Notes: a model not told the origin generated them from the sequence alone. A stretch of 64,000 bases of DNA from Sediminitomix flava (GCF_003149185.1 NZ_QGDO01000001.1:1364001-1428000), one strand, 5' to 3'; positions 8,716-18,463 are shown, counted from the stretch's first letter. A program made the numbers and translations.

Positions 8716-9963
8716 ATGAAAACTAAATTTCTCCTTTTTATCCTACTTATCCCTCTGAGTGCTTTTTCACAAAAAATTGACTTTGTCAAACAACTGACAT
8801 TTACTGACTCTACAAGAGTTAAGGCTAAAATCCCATTCAAACTGATCAATAACTTAATCATTATACCTGTTTGCATTAATGACTCAGACTCTCTAAACTT
8901 TATCCTTGACTCAGGAGCATCCTTTACACTACTTAGTAATGCTGCTCTAGCACAATCTTTAGGCGTTCAAAAGGTAAGGTCATACAGCTTAAAGGGGCTT
9001 GGGAATAATTTCAATCTAACGGCATGGACCTCTACTTCTAACAAGGTTGAATTACCTTATATAGAAGGCTATAATCAAGATATTATTTTCCCTGAAATTG
9101 ACCTTAAATTGGGGGAAAATATGGGGATCCCAATACACGGCGTTATTGGCTATGGTGTTTTCAACGATTTCATTGTAAGGATCAATTACTTCAAGAAATA
9201 CCTTCAACTTTACAAACGCTCATACTATCAGCAGAAAAAACAAGATAAGTTTAGAAAAAAGTACGATGCATTCCCTATCAGTATTGAGGGAAGAAGAGCG
9301 TACATTGAGTCATACCTTCTTTCTAATACAGACTCACAAAGAGTAAAATTACTTATTGACTCTGGTTCATCTCATTTACTTTCTCTTTTTAAAGAATCAT
9401 CAAAAAACATATCTATTCCTGAGAAATCCACTTATACGTTCCTTGGCACCGGGATTGGAGGTAACATCTTAGGACATATAGCGAAGAGCAAAAGCACCCT
9501 TTTCGAAAATATAAATATGGGAGACGTTTATATCTCTTACCCAGATAGCAACTTCATTAATTATCAACTCATTAAAAATGACAGAAATGGTAGCATAGGC
9601 GCTAACTTCCTAAGACATTTTGATGTAGTGATTGATTATGAAAGTCAAGAGTTACTGATGAAGCAAAGAGAAAAGTTTCGAGATGTCAACAGTTATAATT
9701 TGACAGGCTTAAATCTAATTATGCCTTACCCTCCTGTTCGTTTTTATAGTGTTGAATTTGTTGGAGAAAATAGTGCCGCTGCTTCTGCAGGCTTCCAAAA
9801 AGATGATGTGATTCTAGAGATCAATAACAAAAGCACTTTTTTTATGGCATTTGAAGAAGTGCAATCTTACCTGAAAATGGAAGGAAAAAAAGTAAACTTT
9901 TTAATTGAAAGGAATGAAAAAAAGGTACTGATAACTATGACATTACCAGTACCATCCACCTAA
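8716..9963 (+). CDS. periplasmic retropepsin-like aspartyl protease with PDZ domain
   Basis: 415 residues with a signal peptide (MKTKFLLFILLIPLSAFSQ). Two retropepsin-like halves sit in one chain: FILDSGASF with D65 and LLIDSGSSH with D215, each followed by hydrophobic strands and a glycine-rich G-x-G segment, so the two catalytic aspartates of a pepsin-like pair can meet inside one molecule. Residues ~335-410 form a PDZ domain (NSAAASAGFQKDDVILEINN), which in secreted proteases binds C-termini or regulates access. Bacteroidota have many such aspartyl protease-PDZ proteins of unknown substrate. It stands alone on the plus strand, converging with the small gene at 9979-10491 only 15 bp away. 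Confidence 0.8.
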   Translation: MKTKFLLFILLIPLSAFSQKIDFVKQLTFTDSTRVKAKIPFKLINNLIIIPVCINDSDSLNFILDSGASFTLLSNAALAQSLGVQKVRSYSLKGLGNNFNLTAWTSTSNKVELPYIEGYNQDIIFPEIDLKLGENMGIPIHGVIGYGVFNDFIVRINYFKKYLQLYKRSYYQQKKQDKFRKKYDAFPISIEGRRAYIESYLLSNTDSQRVKLLIDSGSSHLLSLFKESSKNISIPEKSTYTFLGTGIGGNILGHIAKSKSTLFENINMGDVYISYPDSNFINYQLIKNDRNGSIGANFLRHFDVVIDYESQELLMKQREKFRDVNSYNLTGLNLIMPYPPVRFYSVEFVGENSAAASAGFQKDDVILEINNKSTFFMAFEEVQSYLKMEGKKVNFLIERNEKKVLITMTLPVPST

Positions 9964-9978
9964 ACTTAGGTATAGATT

Positions 9979-10491
9979 TTAGAAACTATGACGCTTCACA
10001 AAATCTCGAAACGCTTCCTTTTCTGAAGGATTTGTAATTGGGCTACTATCTGAAGTCATCTGCATTACTCCAGTATAGGTTGCCCTAATTTGCTTAGACT
10101 CATTGTCTGCCCCTAGACATAATTTTCGGAAGCTTCCAATCCATTGCAAGTGCCACGCTCCATTAAATAGATGATTTAAGGGTGCGATCACATCACACAT
10201 ATCTCCTTCCTGTAAGTGGTTAATGATTCTTAGATATTGCTCTTGAAAAGCATTCGTCATTTCCCCATCTGACAAGACCATTTTAGCAAAGTCTTCATGT
10301 AGAAACTTGATTAATTCCTCTTTCTTTTCAAACCATCTGAATCTTCCTTTTAAACTTTGTCCTAATGGAGATTCACCATAGCCTAATAAACCAAAACTGT
10401 CATCGTTTATTAAGCCTTCAAATTGAATCTGGTCTAATTCTGAAAAAGTAGAGACTATCTCTGAAGTATTACTCATAAAGTATTTAACCAT
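9979..10491 (-). CDS. hypothetical cytoplasmic protein
   Basis: 170 residues (or 165 if the second ATG at 10474-10476, MSNTSEI, is used). No signal peptide or membrane segment is visible. The protein is mixed alpha/beta and acidic with a tryptophan-rich middle (HLFNGAWHLQWIGSFRKL), and ends FRDFVKRHSF. I do not recognise the family. It converges with the aspartyl protease gene and is followed on the other side by the terminator of ald, so it is probably monocistronic. No function is proposed. Confidence 0.6.
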   Translation of the reverse strand: MVKYFMSNTSEIVSTFSELDQIQFEGLINDDSFGLLGYGESPLGQSLKGRFRWFEKKEELIKFLHEDFAKMVLSDGEMTNAFQEQYLRIINHLQEGDMCDVIAPLNHLFNGAWHLQWIGSFRKLCLGADNESKQIRATYTGVMQMTSDSSPITNPSEKEAFRDFVKRHSF

Positions 10492-10562
10492 TGTTACATG
10501 ACTAATTTAGGAAATTAGACCGTAAATGAAGTAAGGTGTGAGATTTTTTTCTAAAAAAATTA

Positions 10563-10595
10563 GAAAAAAAAAGATGAGCTTTAGAAGCTCATCTT
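10563..10595 (-). terminator. terminator of ald
   Basis: Hairpin AAGATGAGCTT-CTA-AAGCTCATCTT on the minus strand followed by a run of T (10563-10571), 25 bp past the ald stop codon. Confidence 0.85.
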
Positions 10596-10620
10596 ATTTA
10601 TGATTCAAGAATCAGTTGAC

Positions 10621-11724
10621 TTAAGCCATTGGAGAATGCTCCAAATCAAATGCTTCAGCTACTGCTTCATATACTACATCACCTTTGATGATGTTCAATC
10701 CTTTCTTCAATTCTGCATTTTCTTCACATGCTTTTTCCCATCCTTTTTCAGCAAGTTGGATTGCATAAGGAAGAGTTGCATTTGTCAACGCCAAGGTAGA
10801 AGTGTAAGGTACTGCACCTGGCATGTTAGCCACACAGTAGTGAACTACATCGTCAATGATAAATACTGGCTCTGCATGAGTAGTTGCCTTAGTAGTCTCA
10901 AAACATCCTCCTTGATCTACAGCTACATCAACCATAACTGTACCCGGACGCATGTCTTTCAACATATCTCTTGTAATCAAATGAGGTGCTTTCGCTCCTG
11001 GAATCAATACAGCACCAATGATCAAATCTACATCTTTGATCTCTTTACGGATATTGTATTCCGAAGACATCATTGTCTTCACATTTGCTGGCATGATATC
11101 ATCCAATTGTCTTAATCTTGGAAGACTCAAGTCCATGATTGTAACATCAGCACCAAGACCTGCAGCCATTTTTGCAGCCTGTGTACCTACAATACCACCA
11201 CCGATTACAAGAACCTTAGCTGGTTTAACACCTGGTACTCCTCCAAGAAGGATACCACGTCCTTTCAAAGGCTTCTCTAAGAATTTAGCCCCTTCTTGAG
11301 TAGCCATACGACCTGCTACTTCAGACATAGGAACTAATAATGGTAGACTTCCATCTGCTTTTTCTACTGTCTCGTAAGCCAAACAAATCGACTTGCTATC
11401 AATCATAGCTCTAGTTAAAGGCTCATGAGATGCGAAGTGGAAATAAGTGAAAAGCAATTGATTTTCTCTAATTAGACTATACTCAGGCTCAATTGGTTCT
11501 TTCACCTTCATAATCATCTCCGCAATACCATACACATCTTCAATAGTTGGTAAGATTTGCGCTCCAGCCTCTACATACTCAGCATCTGCAAAACCACTAC
11601 CGTCACCGGCTGTAGCTTGTACATATACTTGATGCCCTCTCTTAACTAGTTCTTTTGCACCACCTGGTGTTAAAGCAACGCGATTTTCGTTGTTCTTAAT
11701 TTCTTTAGGAACTCCAATGATCAT
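10621..11724 (-). CDS. ald: alanine dehydrogenase
   Basis: 367 residues, standard length for Ald, which interconverts L-alanine and pyruvate plus ammonia with NAD(H). Family hallmarks: N-terminal MIIGVPKEIKNNENRVALTP with the substrate-binding Arg and Lys, FTYFHFAS, the second signature in the Rossmann domain VLVIGGGIVGTQAAKMAAGLGADVTI (residues ~171-196), the active-site region GAVLIPGAKAPHLI, and DVAVDQGGCFETT. It supplies alanine or recycles its nitrogen. A MerR-like regulator gene lies just upstream in the same direction (11809-12117) and may control it; that link is inferred from position only. Confidence 0.95.
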   Translation of the reverse strand: MIIGVPKEIKNNENRVALTPGGAKELVKRGHQVYVQATAGDGSGFADAEYVEAGAQILPTIEDVYGIAEMIMKVKEPIEPEYSLIRENQLLFTYFHFASHEPLTRAMIDSKSICLAYETVEKADGSLPLLVPMSEVAGRMATQEGAKFLEKPLKGRGILLGGVPGVKPAKVLVIGGGIVGTQAAKMAAGLGADVTIMDLSLPRLRQLDDIMPANVKTMMSSEYNIRKEIKDVDLIIGAVLIPGAKAPHLITRDMLKDMRPGTVMVDVAVDQGGCFETTKATTHAEPVFIIDDVVHYCVANMPGAVPYTSTLALTNATLPYAIQLAEKGWEKACEENAELKKGLNIIKGDVVYEAVAEAFDLEHSPMA

Positions 11725-11808
11725 AATGTGTAAATTTAGTAGTTAACCAAATGTCTATACTTAAGAAAAAATCATGTTGTTATGGATGCCTGTCAAATAT
11801 TTAGACCA

Positions 11809-12117
11809 TTAAAGCTCTTGAAGGTTACTTTTAACGTTCAACAAATAGGTTTTAATGCTACTTAATTCATCAATAATTTCAACCGCTTCTTTGAGTTGGG
11901 TTTGTTTATTTTGATACACAGCTTTTGCCCCTTCCATAGTATATCCTTTCTCATGTAAGAGATACTGGACAGTCCTTAAAAGAGTTAACTGCTCTTTCGT
12001 AAGCATTTTACTTTTATCTGCCTTAACCTCAAAGTAATCCATCCACCTGAGTAATAGTTCTCTTTTGATGGAGAGGGCATTAGCCGCTTCTTCGATGGAA
12101 TATATTTGATTCTGCAT
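11809..12117 (-). CDS. MerR-like helix-turn-helix regulator
   Basis: 102 residues if the ATG at 12115-12117 is used; a longer frame would need a TTG at 12123. The N-terminal YSIEEAANALSIKRELLLRWMDYF has the MerR winged-helix layout (helix-turn-helix, then wing), MLTKEQLTLLRTVQYLLHEKGYTMEGAKAVY is the second half of the DNA-binding domain, and the C-terminal helix (EAVEIIDELSSIKTYLLNVKSNL) would form the dimer coiled coil. No effector domain follows, as in the short MerR proteins of Bacteroidota. A TACTTTTG at 12121-12128 matches the -7 consensus and would place the transcript start almost at the ATG. It is divergent from the small lipoprotein gene and upstream of ald. Confidence 0.8.
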   Translation of the reverse strand: MQNQIYSIEEAANALSIKRELLLRWMDYFEVKADKSKMLTKEQLTLLRTVQYLLHEKGYTMEGAKAVYQNKQTQLKEAVEIIDELSSIKTYLLNVKSNLQEL

Positions 12118-12359
12118 GCACAAAAGTAAAAATTTGGATGAAAATATTAGAAATTATTCAAGAAATAATCCCAGTTGTGTGAAATTAATTTTACACTTGT
12201 TTAATTCATATTAATAGATGGGTAAAATAGTACATCAAAAAATCGCTACAATGTGCCTTTGAATTTGTTAATCAGCGTTTTTTTATCCTTTTTTACTTAG
12301 CATAAGAGCTTGTGGAATTCTTTTTGCTAGACCTAATCCATAAACTAAAATCAATATCC

Positions 12360-12524
12360 ATGAAAAGATTGCTTATTCTGGTATCCATTATCGTTCTACC
12401 TATTGTATTATTTTCATCATGTTCGAAATACAGTAAGAAGAACTCAGCATATTATAACTCACAACGTGCGAAATATGAGGTTTTGGATATGCATGCTGGT
12501 TGTCCTCAGCTCAAGAAAAGATAA
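12360..12524 (+). CDS. very small lipoprotein (54 aa)
   Basis: The ATG at 12360 gives MKRLLILVSIIVLPIVLFSSC, a compact lipoprotein signal ending at Cys21 (lipobox FSSC). A longer frame from a GTG at 12312 would add an unlikely hydrophilic lead and is rejected. The mature part is only ~34 residues, basic and Ser/Tyr/Lys rich, ending HAGCPQLKKR with a second cysteine. A clear terminator (12558-12597) follows. Family not recognised; small surface or envelope lipoproteins of this kind are common in Bacteroidota. Confidence 0.7.
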   Translation: MKRLLILVSIIVLPIVLFSSCSKYSKKNSAYYNSQRAKYEVLDMHAGCPQLKKR

Positions 12525-12557
12525 TCTCCACTCGAGTCACAACTAGTATCTTCATAG

Positions 12558-12597
12558 AATCCTTTTTTATTCTTAAATGAATAAGAAAGGATTTTTT
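12558..12597 (+). terminator. terminator after small lipoprotein
   Basis: Arms AATCCTTTTTTATTC and GAATAAGAAAGGATT around a 6-nt loop, then a T run. Confidence 0.8.
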
Positions 12598-12691
12598 AAA
12601 TCAAAACAGAATTAACAGATACTTTTGTCAACCCGTATTTCTTGATTAATTTTACCTTTAGTATTTTGTTTATAGAAGAAATTGAAAAAGC

Positions 12692-13534
12692 ATGTACAGA
12701 GATTCTATGCAAGAAGAAATAGACGTAACGGATATTAAGAGGCTGACCCATTTCATTGAAAATAAGTATGATTATGACTTTAATAATTATGCTATTTCTT
12801 CCTATAGAAGACGTGTTAAAAGGGTCTTAGAACTCTACAAATTATCCTCTGTAGATGACCTCATCAAAAAACTAACCGCTAGCCCATCATTTTTTCAAGA
12901 GTTTGTTTCTGAAATCACAGTAAATGTTACTGAAATGTTCAGAGACCCTTCATACTGGAAACTTTTGAAAGAGGATGTTATTCCAGAGTTATTCAATCAA
13001 CAAGAACGCATAAACATCTGGCATGCAGGATGTTCTTCTGGTGAAGAAGTTTTCACAATGACCATTCTTTTGGAAGAAATGGGACTTCTTGACCGTTCTT
13101 ATATTGTAGCTACCGATATTGATTTATCAATCATTGATAAAGCCAAGCAAGCTTCAATACGTTTGAAGAACATGGAATTGAATCAACAAAACTACGAAAG
13201 GTACGGAGGTAAGAAAAGTATCTGGGATTACTTTACTCAAGAAGGAAATTACGCTAAATTTTCACCATCGTTATTGAGACACACTTCTTTCCGAAAGCAC
13301 GATTTAGTTAAAGGCCCTGTATTCTCTAAGTTTGACCTCATCCTTTGTAGAAATGTGATGATTTACTTCAATCAGGAATTACAGAACGATGTGCTGACAA
13401 AACTGCATGAAAGCTTGTTTAAATATGGTGTTTTGGCTGTAGGATCGAAAGAGTCTTTAATTTGGTGTGATATCTCTCATAAGTTTATCATACTTAATAA
13501 CGAAGAGAAGATCTATCGTAAAATAAAAGAATAG
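12692..13534 (+). CDS. cheR: CheR-type protein-glutamate O-methyltransferase
   Basis: 280 residues, normal CheR size. The N-terminal helical domain (FNNYAISSYRRRVKRVLELY, ~30-50) contains the basic receptor-binding face. The SAM-binding core shows NIWHAGCSSGEEVFTM (~109-124), ATDIDLSIIDKA and the LILCRNVMIYFNQE motif (~216-229) that is typical of CheR. It methylates glutamates, usually on chemoreceptors, but no chemoreceptor, CheA or CheW is in the window. It is the first gene of a run with a CheB-like protein, a GAF membrane protein and SiaABC-like genes, so it may act on that sensor instead (inference). An alternative start is the ATG 15 bp downstream (MQEEIDV). Confidence 0.92.
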   Translation: MYRDSMQEEIDVTDIKRLTHFIENKYDYDFNNYAISSYRRRVKRVLELYKLSSVDDLIKKLTASPSFFQEFVSEITVNVTEMFRDPSYWKLLKEDVIPELFNQQERINIWHAGCSSGEEVFTMTILLEEMGLLDRSYIVATDIDLSIIDKAKQASIRLKNMELNQQNYERYGGKKSIWDYFTQEGNYAKFSPSLLRHTSFRKHDLVKGPVFSKFDLILCRNVMIYFNQELQNDVLTKLHESLFKYGVLAVGSKESLIWCDISHKFIILNNEEKIYRKIKE

Positions 13535-13576
13535 AGTAAAGTATTAATTTATTGGTAAAAGGTAGAAAAGAGGAGA

Positions 13577-14170
13577 ATGAGATATCAATTATCTGACAGA
13601 TATAGAGCCATTGTGATTGGTGGCTCTGCCGGTAGTTTTCAACCCATTACAAAACTATTGTCAAAATTACCCTCAGAGTTTCCTCTTCCTATTTTCTTGT
13701 GCTTGCATAGATTAAAACACGTTAGACATGGTTTCACTGAAGCTTTATCTATAAAGAGTAACAAAGTCATAGAGGAACCTAATGATAAAGACCCAATTAG
13801 AGCTGGAAGAGTCTATTTAGCTCCAGCCAATTATCACCTTCTCACAGAACCCAATAGACAACTATCCTTGTCTACAGAAGAAATGGTGAATAATTCAAGA
13901 CCATCTATTGACTTAACGTTTGAATCTGCAGCACACACTTACGGAGATCGATTAATAGGAATTCTGTATTCAGGAGCAAACAGTGATGGCGCTGAAGGGA
14001 TGAAGCTAATCAAAGCTTTAGGAGGAATTACGATTATTCAAGACCCTGAAGAATGCATGATCAATACTATGCCCTTAGCGGCTCAAAATAAAACCCAAAT
14101 TGATTATTGTCTGGAATCGGATGAAATCATAAACTTTCTATTAGAATTACATAAATACTATCATTTATGA
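13577..14170 (+). CDS. receiver-less CheB-type methylesterase
   Basis: 197 residues forming only the catalytic domain of CheB, without the N-terminal receiver. Catalytic Ser in IGGSAGSFQ (~15-23), His in FLCLHRLKH (~43-51) and Asp in GANSDGAEGM (~141-150) are all present, along with RAGRVYLAPANYHL and the C-terminal QDPEECMINTMPLAA. The reaction is hydrolysis of glutamyl methyl esters made by CheR. Without a receiver it cannot be activated by CheA in the usual way. The next gene starts inside its stop codon (ATGA at 14167-14170), which links it to the membrane GAF protein. Confidence 0.9.
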   Translation: MRYQLSDRYRAIVIGGSAGSFQPITKLLSKLPSEFPLPIFLCLHRLKHVRHGFTEALSIKSNKVIEEPNDKDPIRAGRVYLAPANYHLLTEPNRQLSLSTEEMVNNSRPSIDLTFESAAHTYGDRLIGILYSGANSDGAEGMKLIKALGGITIIQDPEECMINTMPLAAQNKTQIDYCLESDEIINFLLELHKYYHL

Positions 14171-14982
14171 AAAGAAAACAGTTTTGGATAGGTATGCTAT
14201 CCCTGCTATTTGCTTTGCTTTCTACCTATCTCACCTTTCAATTCTTTTCTTTTCCTGAAAATGTTCTTCAAGAAGTCAATATTACCAACCACAGTACCAT
14301 TGAAAAGGTAAATAATATCTTCCGCTTCGACTTCTACCTACTGACTATTGATGCCTTACTTCTACTCATACTCTTATATATACTCTTCTCCGCTAGTATG
14401 AGTCTGAAGAAAACCGAAATCATTTATATCCCAAAATATTACGGCAAGGCCGATATCGAAAAATACCAACACAAAGAACAACCTCTTGATCGAAAAATAG
14501 ATACCTTCAAAAATGAAATTGAAGACTTAGATCAATCCTTACCGTCAGAAGATCAGTTACAAAACATTCTCACCCAAATCTGTCATTTTAATGATGCAGT
14601 ATCAGGAGCATTTTACCAAGCCCAGAATAATGACAAGAGACTAGTCCGCTTTATGTGTGGATTTGCCTTTTCCATTCCAGACTCTCAGTCTCTAACTTTT
14701 GAATTTGGCGAAGGTTTGGTAGGTCAATGTGCCAAATCAAAACGACCTATTCACCTCAAGAATATATCTACAGAATACTTCAAAATAATATCAGGCTTAG
14801 GAAGTCACAGCCCTTCGAACCTCCTAATCCTTCCTATACTAGACCAAGAAGAAAAAACACTTGGAGTATTAGAACTTGCTTTCTTCAATGAATTATCAGA
14901 CGAAAACATAGAATTTATAAAAATTTGTGCTTCGATTATGGCAGAAAAGCTAGAAGCTGATTTTACAAATTCACTTGACTAA
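14167..14982 (+). CDS. two-TM membrane protein with cytoplasmic GAF domain
   Basis: 271 residues: a first membrane helix at ~8-27, a short loop of ~30 residues, a second helix at ~55-75, a linker, then a GAF domain at ~120-268 (ends LLILPILDQEEKTLGVLELAFF...ENIEFIKICASIMAEKLE). There is no output domain, so it probably passes a signal to a partner. The GAF segment is like that of the next protein (FEFGEGLVGQCAKSKRPIHL here, FRFKEGLVGQVAADKKTML there), suggesting related sensing. It overlaps the CheB gene by 4 bp and lies 22 bp before the phosphatase gene. Confidence 0.75.
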   Translation: MKRKQFWIGMLSLLFALLSTYLTFQFFSFPENVLQEVNITNHSTIEKVNNIFRFDFYLLTIDALLLLILLYILFSASMSLKKTEIIYIPKYYGKADIEKYQHKEQPLDRKIDTFKNEIEDLDQSLPSEDQLQNILTQICHFNDAVSGAFYQAQNNDKRLVRFMCGFAFSIPDSQSLTFEFGEGLVGQCAKSKRPIHLKNISTEYFKIISGLGSHSPSNLLILPILDQEEKTLGVLELAFFNELSDENIEFIKICASIMAEKLEADFTNSLD

Positions 14983-15004
14983 GGATTTTTAACCCAAACT
15001 ATAT

Positions 15005-18000
15005 ATGTTCTTCTCTACGCTAAAGATCAGAACCAAAATCACTTCAATCCTTCTTCTATTAGTAATACTTTCTGTTTTTTCCATTAGCTACCTCTCATTC
15101 ATCCAAACGAAGGTTTCAATTGAACAAAAGTATGCTGAAAGTTTTGAAGTCATTAGCAATCTTAAAACTGGACAAATCAATAAGCGATTTGAAGACTTAG
15201 AACATCATCTAAAGTTTATCTATAAAAGCGAAAAAGTTGTCCTCAGTGCGAGAAAGCTTAATATGATGAGCTCATTCAACAGCTCATTATACAAAAGTTT
15301 GAAGCATAAATTAGACGCTGAGCTTATTCCAAAAGCCATTGTAAACCGATTCAGCAATATTTTATTAACTGATAGAAAAGGAAAATTATTATACAATAGC
15401 TACAAACCACCTGTTGGAATGAGTTTAGGAGAGGTCGATAAAAAAATAAAACAGTTTCTACCACTAGCTCAAGAAGAAACTTATTACAGCAGACCGTTCC
15501 CTACTTCAAAAGGAGTGTCCATATTCATTGTTTCTCCTCCCATAAAAAATAGAGGACTTTACCTTGGTCACATTATACTCTTATATAATCTTGAAAAGAA
15601 TATTTATCCTATTCTTGAAGACAGAGTTGGCCTAGGTGAAACAGGAGAACTGTTATTATGTAGGATGCAGTCTGAAAAAATTGCTGAATATATAAGTCCT
15701 TTACGTCACAGACCCGAAGCAATTCTCTCTGAAATGGTTTTAATGGGATCTCCAATTTCTACTTCTGTACAAAAAGCCTCACTTGGAGAAGGAAAAGATT
15801 TTGGATATGACCAAGATTACAGAGATGAAAAAGTATTGAGCTATTGGAATTACATACCAAGTGTTAAATGGGGGCTAGTAACCAAGATTGATTACGCTGA
15901 AGTTAAACAGGGGCTAGACAAACTCTTATTTACCTTCTTACAATCCGCTTTTGTTATTCTTATTATATCCACAACGGTTTCGTTACTCTTCTCAAAATAT
16001 ATTACAACTCCTCTTCTAACACTCAAGAATAAACTTAAACTTGTTGCAGAAGGAATATTACAAGTAGATTTCACCAACGATCAGTTCAGTAAAGATGAAA
16101 TTGGTGAAATGGCAGATGCCCTCAATGATCAAGTGGTTGCGATTCGGAAAACAGCAACTTTTGCTGAACAAATCGGGCAAGGTCATTACGACGCTTCCTT
16201 TTCTCCTCTTAGTGAAAATGACACTCTCGGGAATGCATTACTGAGTATGAGAAATAGTATTCAGGATGCTGATAAAAAAGAAAAGCAAAGATCATGGATT
16301 GTGAGCGGAGTTGCTGAAGCTGGTCAAGTTCTAAGGATGCACAACAGTCTAGATGAAATTGGAGATGCTATTATTGGTTTTATTACCGAAAAAATTGAGG
16401 CTATTCAAGGCGGTTTCTATACTACCCAAGAGGCTGAAAATGGGGATGAAGTACTGCAACTAAATGCAACTTATGCATTTAATAAGAGGAAACACTTGCA
16501 GGCTAATTTTAGGTTTAAAGAGGGCCTTGTTGGTCAGGTTGCTGCAGATAAAAAAACAATGCTCAGAACAGAAATCCCTGAAGGGTACACCTATATTAGT
16601 TCGGGTATAATCGGAGACCAAGAACCACACTGCTTACTCATCGTTCCCCTCATAGCTGAAGATAAAGTTTTTGGTGTCATTGAATTATTAGGACTTCATC
16701 AATTTACCGAAACACAGATTTCCTTTGTAGAAGAACTAAGTATTGTATTAGCGAGAACAATTCACAACTTGAAAAATGGAGAAAAGACAATAACCTTACT
16801 CCAAGAATCAAGAAAGATGAGTGAAGAATTGCAGCTACAACAGGCTACTCTTCAGCAAAATGCTGAGATTATGTCGACCACTCAAGAGCAACTTCAAAAA
16901 TCAAATGAGAAGTTAGAACAACAAATTCAATCATCAAATAATGTCAGAAAGAGGATGCAATTACTGCTTGAAAATGCATCTGAGATTATCACCATTTACG
17001 AAACTAATGGAGCTATAAGATATATAAGTCCTTCGGTCTACCCTATCCTTGGCTTTACCCCAGATGAGCTTATAGGAAGTAATGACTTGAAAAATTTACA
17101 TCCTGACAGCTTGCCAATTTTCAATTCTTTCTTTGAAAGATTATTAGAAACACCATCTCAAAAACTATCCATACAATATGCTTACACTCTAAAAAATGGT
17201 GAAACAGTTTGGTTAGAGGCTACAGGGACAAATTTATTAGATGCCCCTTCAGTACAAGGCATCCTAATCAATTCTAGAAATATTACTGAAAGAAAAAAGG
17301 CTGAGAAAGAAACTAGAAAGCGAAATCAGATGCAATCGCTTTCCGAAAATTCCAAAGACCTAATTCTAAGAATAAATACAGAAGGTGAAATATATTATGT
17401 AAACCCTGCTGTAAAACAGTTCTCGGGCTTACTACCTTCAAACTATTTAGGTAAAAACTATAAGGAAACAGAATTTGAAGAAAGGTTTAAAACACACCTA
17501 GAAAATCTACTTGAAGAGGTAACCTCTTCAGCACGTACATTTCAAGATGAACTAGCCACAGATACTACGAATGGTGAGAAAATCATGCAAGTATTTGGTA
17601 TCCCTGAGTTTAATGAAATAAAAGAGATAGAATCTGTGCTAATTACAGCTCATGATATCACGGAACGTAAAAAGGCTGAAGATAAGATCTTTGAGAATAA
17701 TAAGAAGATTCGAGAAAGTATCAATTATGCGCAAAGGATTCAGTCAGCAATTTTACCAACTATAGATAACATTAAAGAGGAGCTAGAAAAATCGTTTGTA
17801 TTCTATAAACCTAGAGATGTTGTCAGTGGAGACTTCCCTTGGTACATGAAACAAGGAAATACTTTATATCTGGCTGTGGCTGACTGTACTGGACATGGTG
17901 TACCTGGTGCTCTGATTTCAATTATAGGATTTTTCTTACTGAATCAGATCGTAAAATTAAACCCAGATGCTAGCCCTGCTGAGATTTTATTCCAATTAAA

Positions 18001-18463
18001 TGAAGAAATGACAAAGGCTTTAAAACAAAATAAAGAGTCTTCAACACGAGACGGCATGGATATTGCCATGATAAAAATGGACAAAAGCAATAATTACATT
18101 GAATTTGCTGGTGCCCATAGACCTCTTTATCATTTTGACACTGAAAAAAGAGAATTAAACCAAATAAAAGGAGATAGGTTGTCTATCGGAGGAGGCTTCT
18201 ATAAAGAAGGAACAAAGTTTACTAATCATGAAATTTTTTATCGTGAGAATGACGAAGTATATGTTTTTTCAGATGGATTAGCAGATCAGTTCGGCGGAGA
18301 GAACAATCGAAAATTTGGGCCTCGACGAATACGAAATATAATTACACAACAAGAATTCAAAGACATGAAGGGTGCGAACGAAACTTTTCAGAAGAATTTT
18401 GAAGATTGGAAAGGCAATTTCAAGCAAACTGATGACATTTTGCTCATTGGATTTAGATTTTAA
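15005..18463 (+). CDS. SiaA-like sensor phosphatase (Cache-like, HAMP, GAF, PAS, PAS, PP2C/SpoIIE)
   Basis: 1152 residues. TM1 ~13-33, a Cache-like extracytoplasmic region ~34-305, TM2 ~307-330, HAMP ~331-385, GAF ~432-590, coiled coil ~595-650, two PAS domains (~650-762 and ~775-890, each ending ITERKKAE), and a PP2C/SpoIIE serine/threonine phosphatase ~935-1152. Metal-binding aspartates are intact: VSGDF (D943), ADCTGHGVPGA (D960), DGMD (D1019), SDGLADQ (D1090) and QTDD (D1143/1144). The next two genes are SiaB- and SiaC-like, so by analogy with Pseudomonas SiaA it should dephosphorylate the SiaC-like protein in response to an external ligand. A phenylalanine-proline follows SGD where SGDFYW is usual. 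Confidence 0.88.
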   Translation: MFFSTLKIRTKITSILLLLVILSVFSISYLSFIQTKVSIEQKYAESFEVISNLKTGQINKRFEDLEHHLKFIYKSEKVVLSARKLNMMSSFNSSLYKSLKHKLDAELIPKAIVNRFSNILLTDRKGKLLYNSYKPPVGMSLGEVDKKIKQFLPLAQEETYYSRPFPTSKGVSIFIVSPPIKNRGLYLGHIILLYNLEKNIYPILEDRVGLGETGELLLCRMQSEKIAEYISPLRHRPEAILSEMVLMGSPISTSVQKASLGEGKDFGYDQDYRDEKVLSYWNYIPSVKWGLVTKIDYAEVKQGLDKLLFTFLQSAFVILIISTTVSLLFSKYITTPLLTLKNKLKLVAEGILQVDFTNDQFSKDEIGEMADALNDQVVAIRKTATFAEQIGQGHYDASFSPLSENDTLGNALLSMRNSIQDADKKEKQRSWIVSGVAEAGQVLRMHNSLDEIGDAIIGFITEKIEAIQGGFYTTQEAENGDEVLQLNATYAFNKRKHLQANFRFKEGLVGQVAADKKTMLRTEIPEGYTYISSGIIGDQEPHCLLIVPLIAEDKVFGVIELLGLHQFTETQISFVEELSIVLARTIHNLKNGEKTITLLQESRKMSEELQLQQATLQQNAEIMSTTQEQLQKSNEKLEQQIQSSNNVRKRMQLLLENASEIITIYETNGAIRYISPSVYPILGFTPDELIGSNDLKNLHPDSLPIFNSFFERLLETPSQKLSIQYAYTLKNGETVWLEATGTNLLDAPSVQGILINSRNITERKKAEKETRKRNQMQSLSENSKDLILRINTEGEIYYVNPAVKQFSGLLPSNYLGKNYKETEFEERFKTHLENLLEEVTSSARTFQDELATDTTNGEKIMQVFGIPEFNEIKEIESVLITAHDITERKKAEDKIFENNKKIRESINYAQRIQSAILPTIDNIKEELEKSFVFYKPRDVVSGDFPWYMKQGNTLYLAVADCTGHGVPGALISIIGFFLLNQIVKLNPDASPAEILFQLNEEMTKALKQNKESSTRDGMDIAMIKMDKSNNYIEFAGAHRPLYHFDTEKRELNQIKGDRLSIGGGFYKEGTKFTNHEIFYRENDEVYVFSDGLADQFGGENNRKFGPRRIRNIITQQEFKDMKGANETFQKNFEDWKGNFKQTDDILLIGFRF

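Noticed and set aside
10600-11115. 171-residue plus-strand frame
   Set aside because: It lies entirely antisense to the well-supported ald gene and its translation is Cys/His/Ser-rich nonsense.
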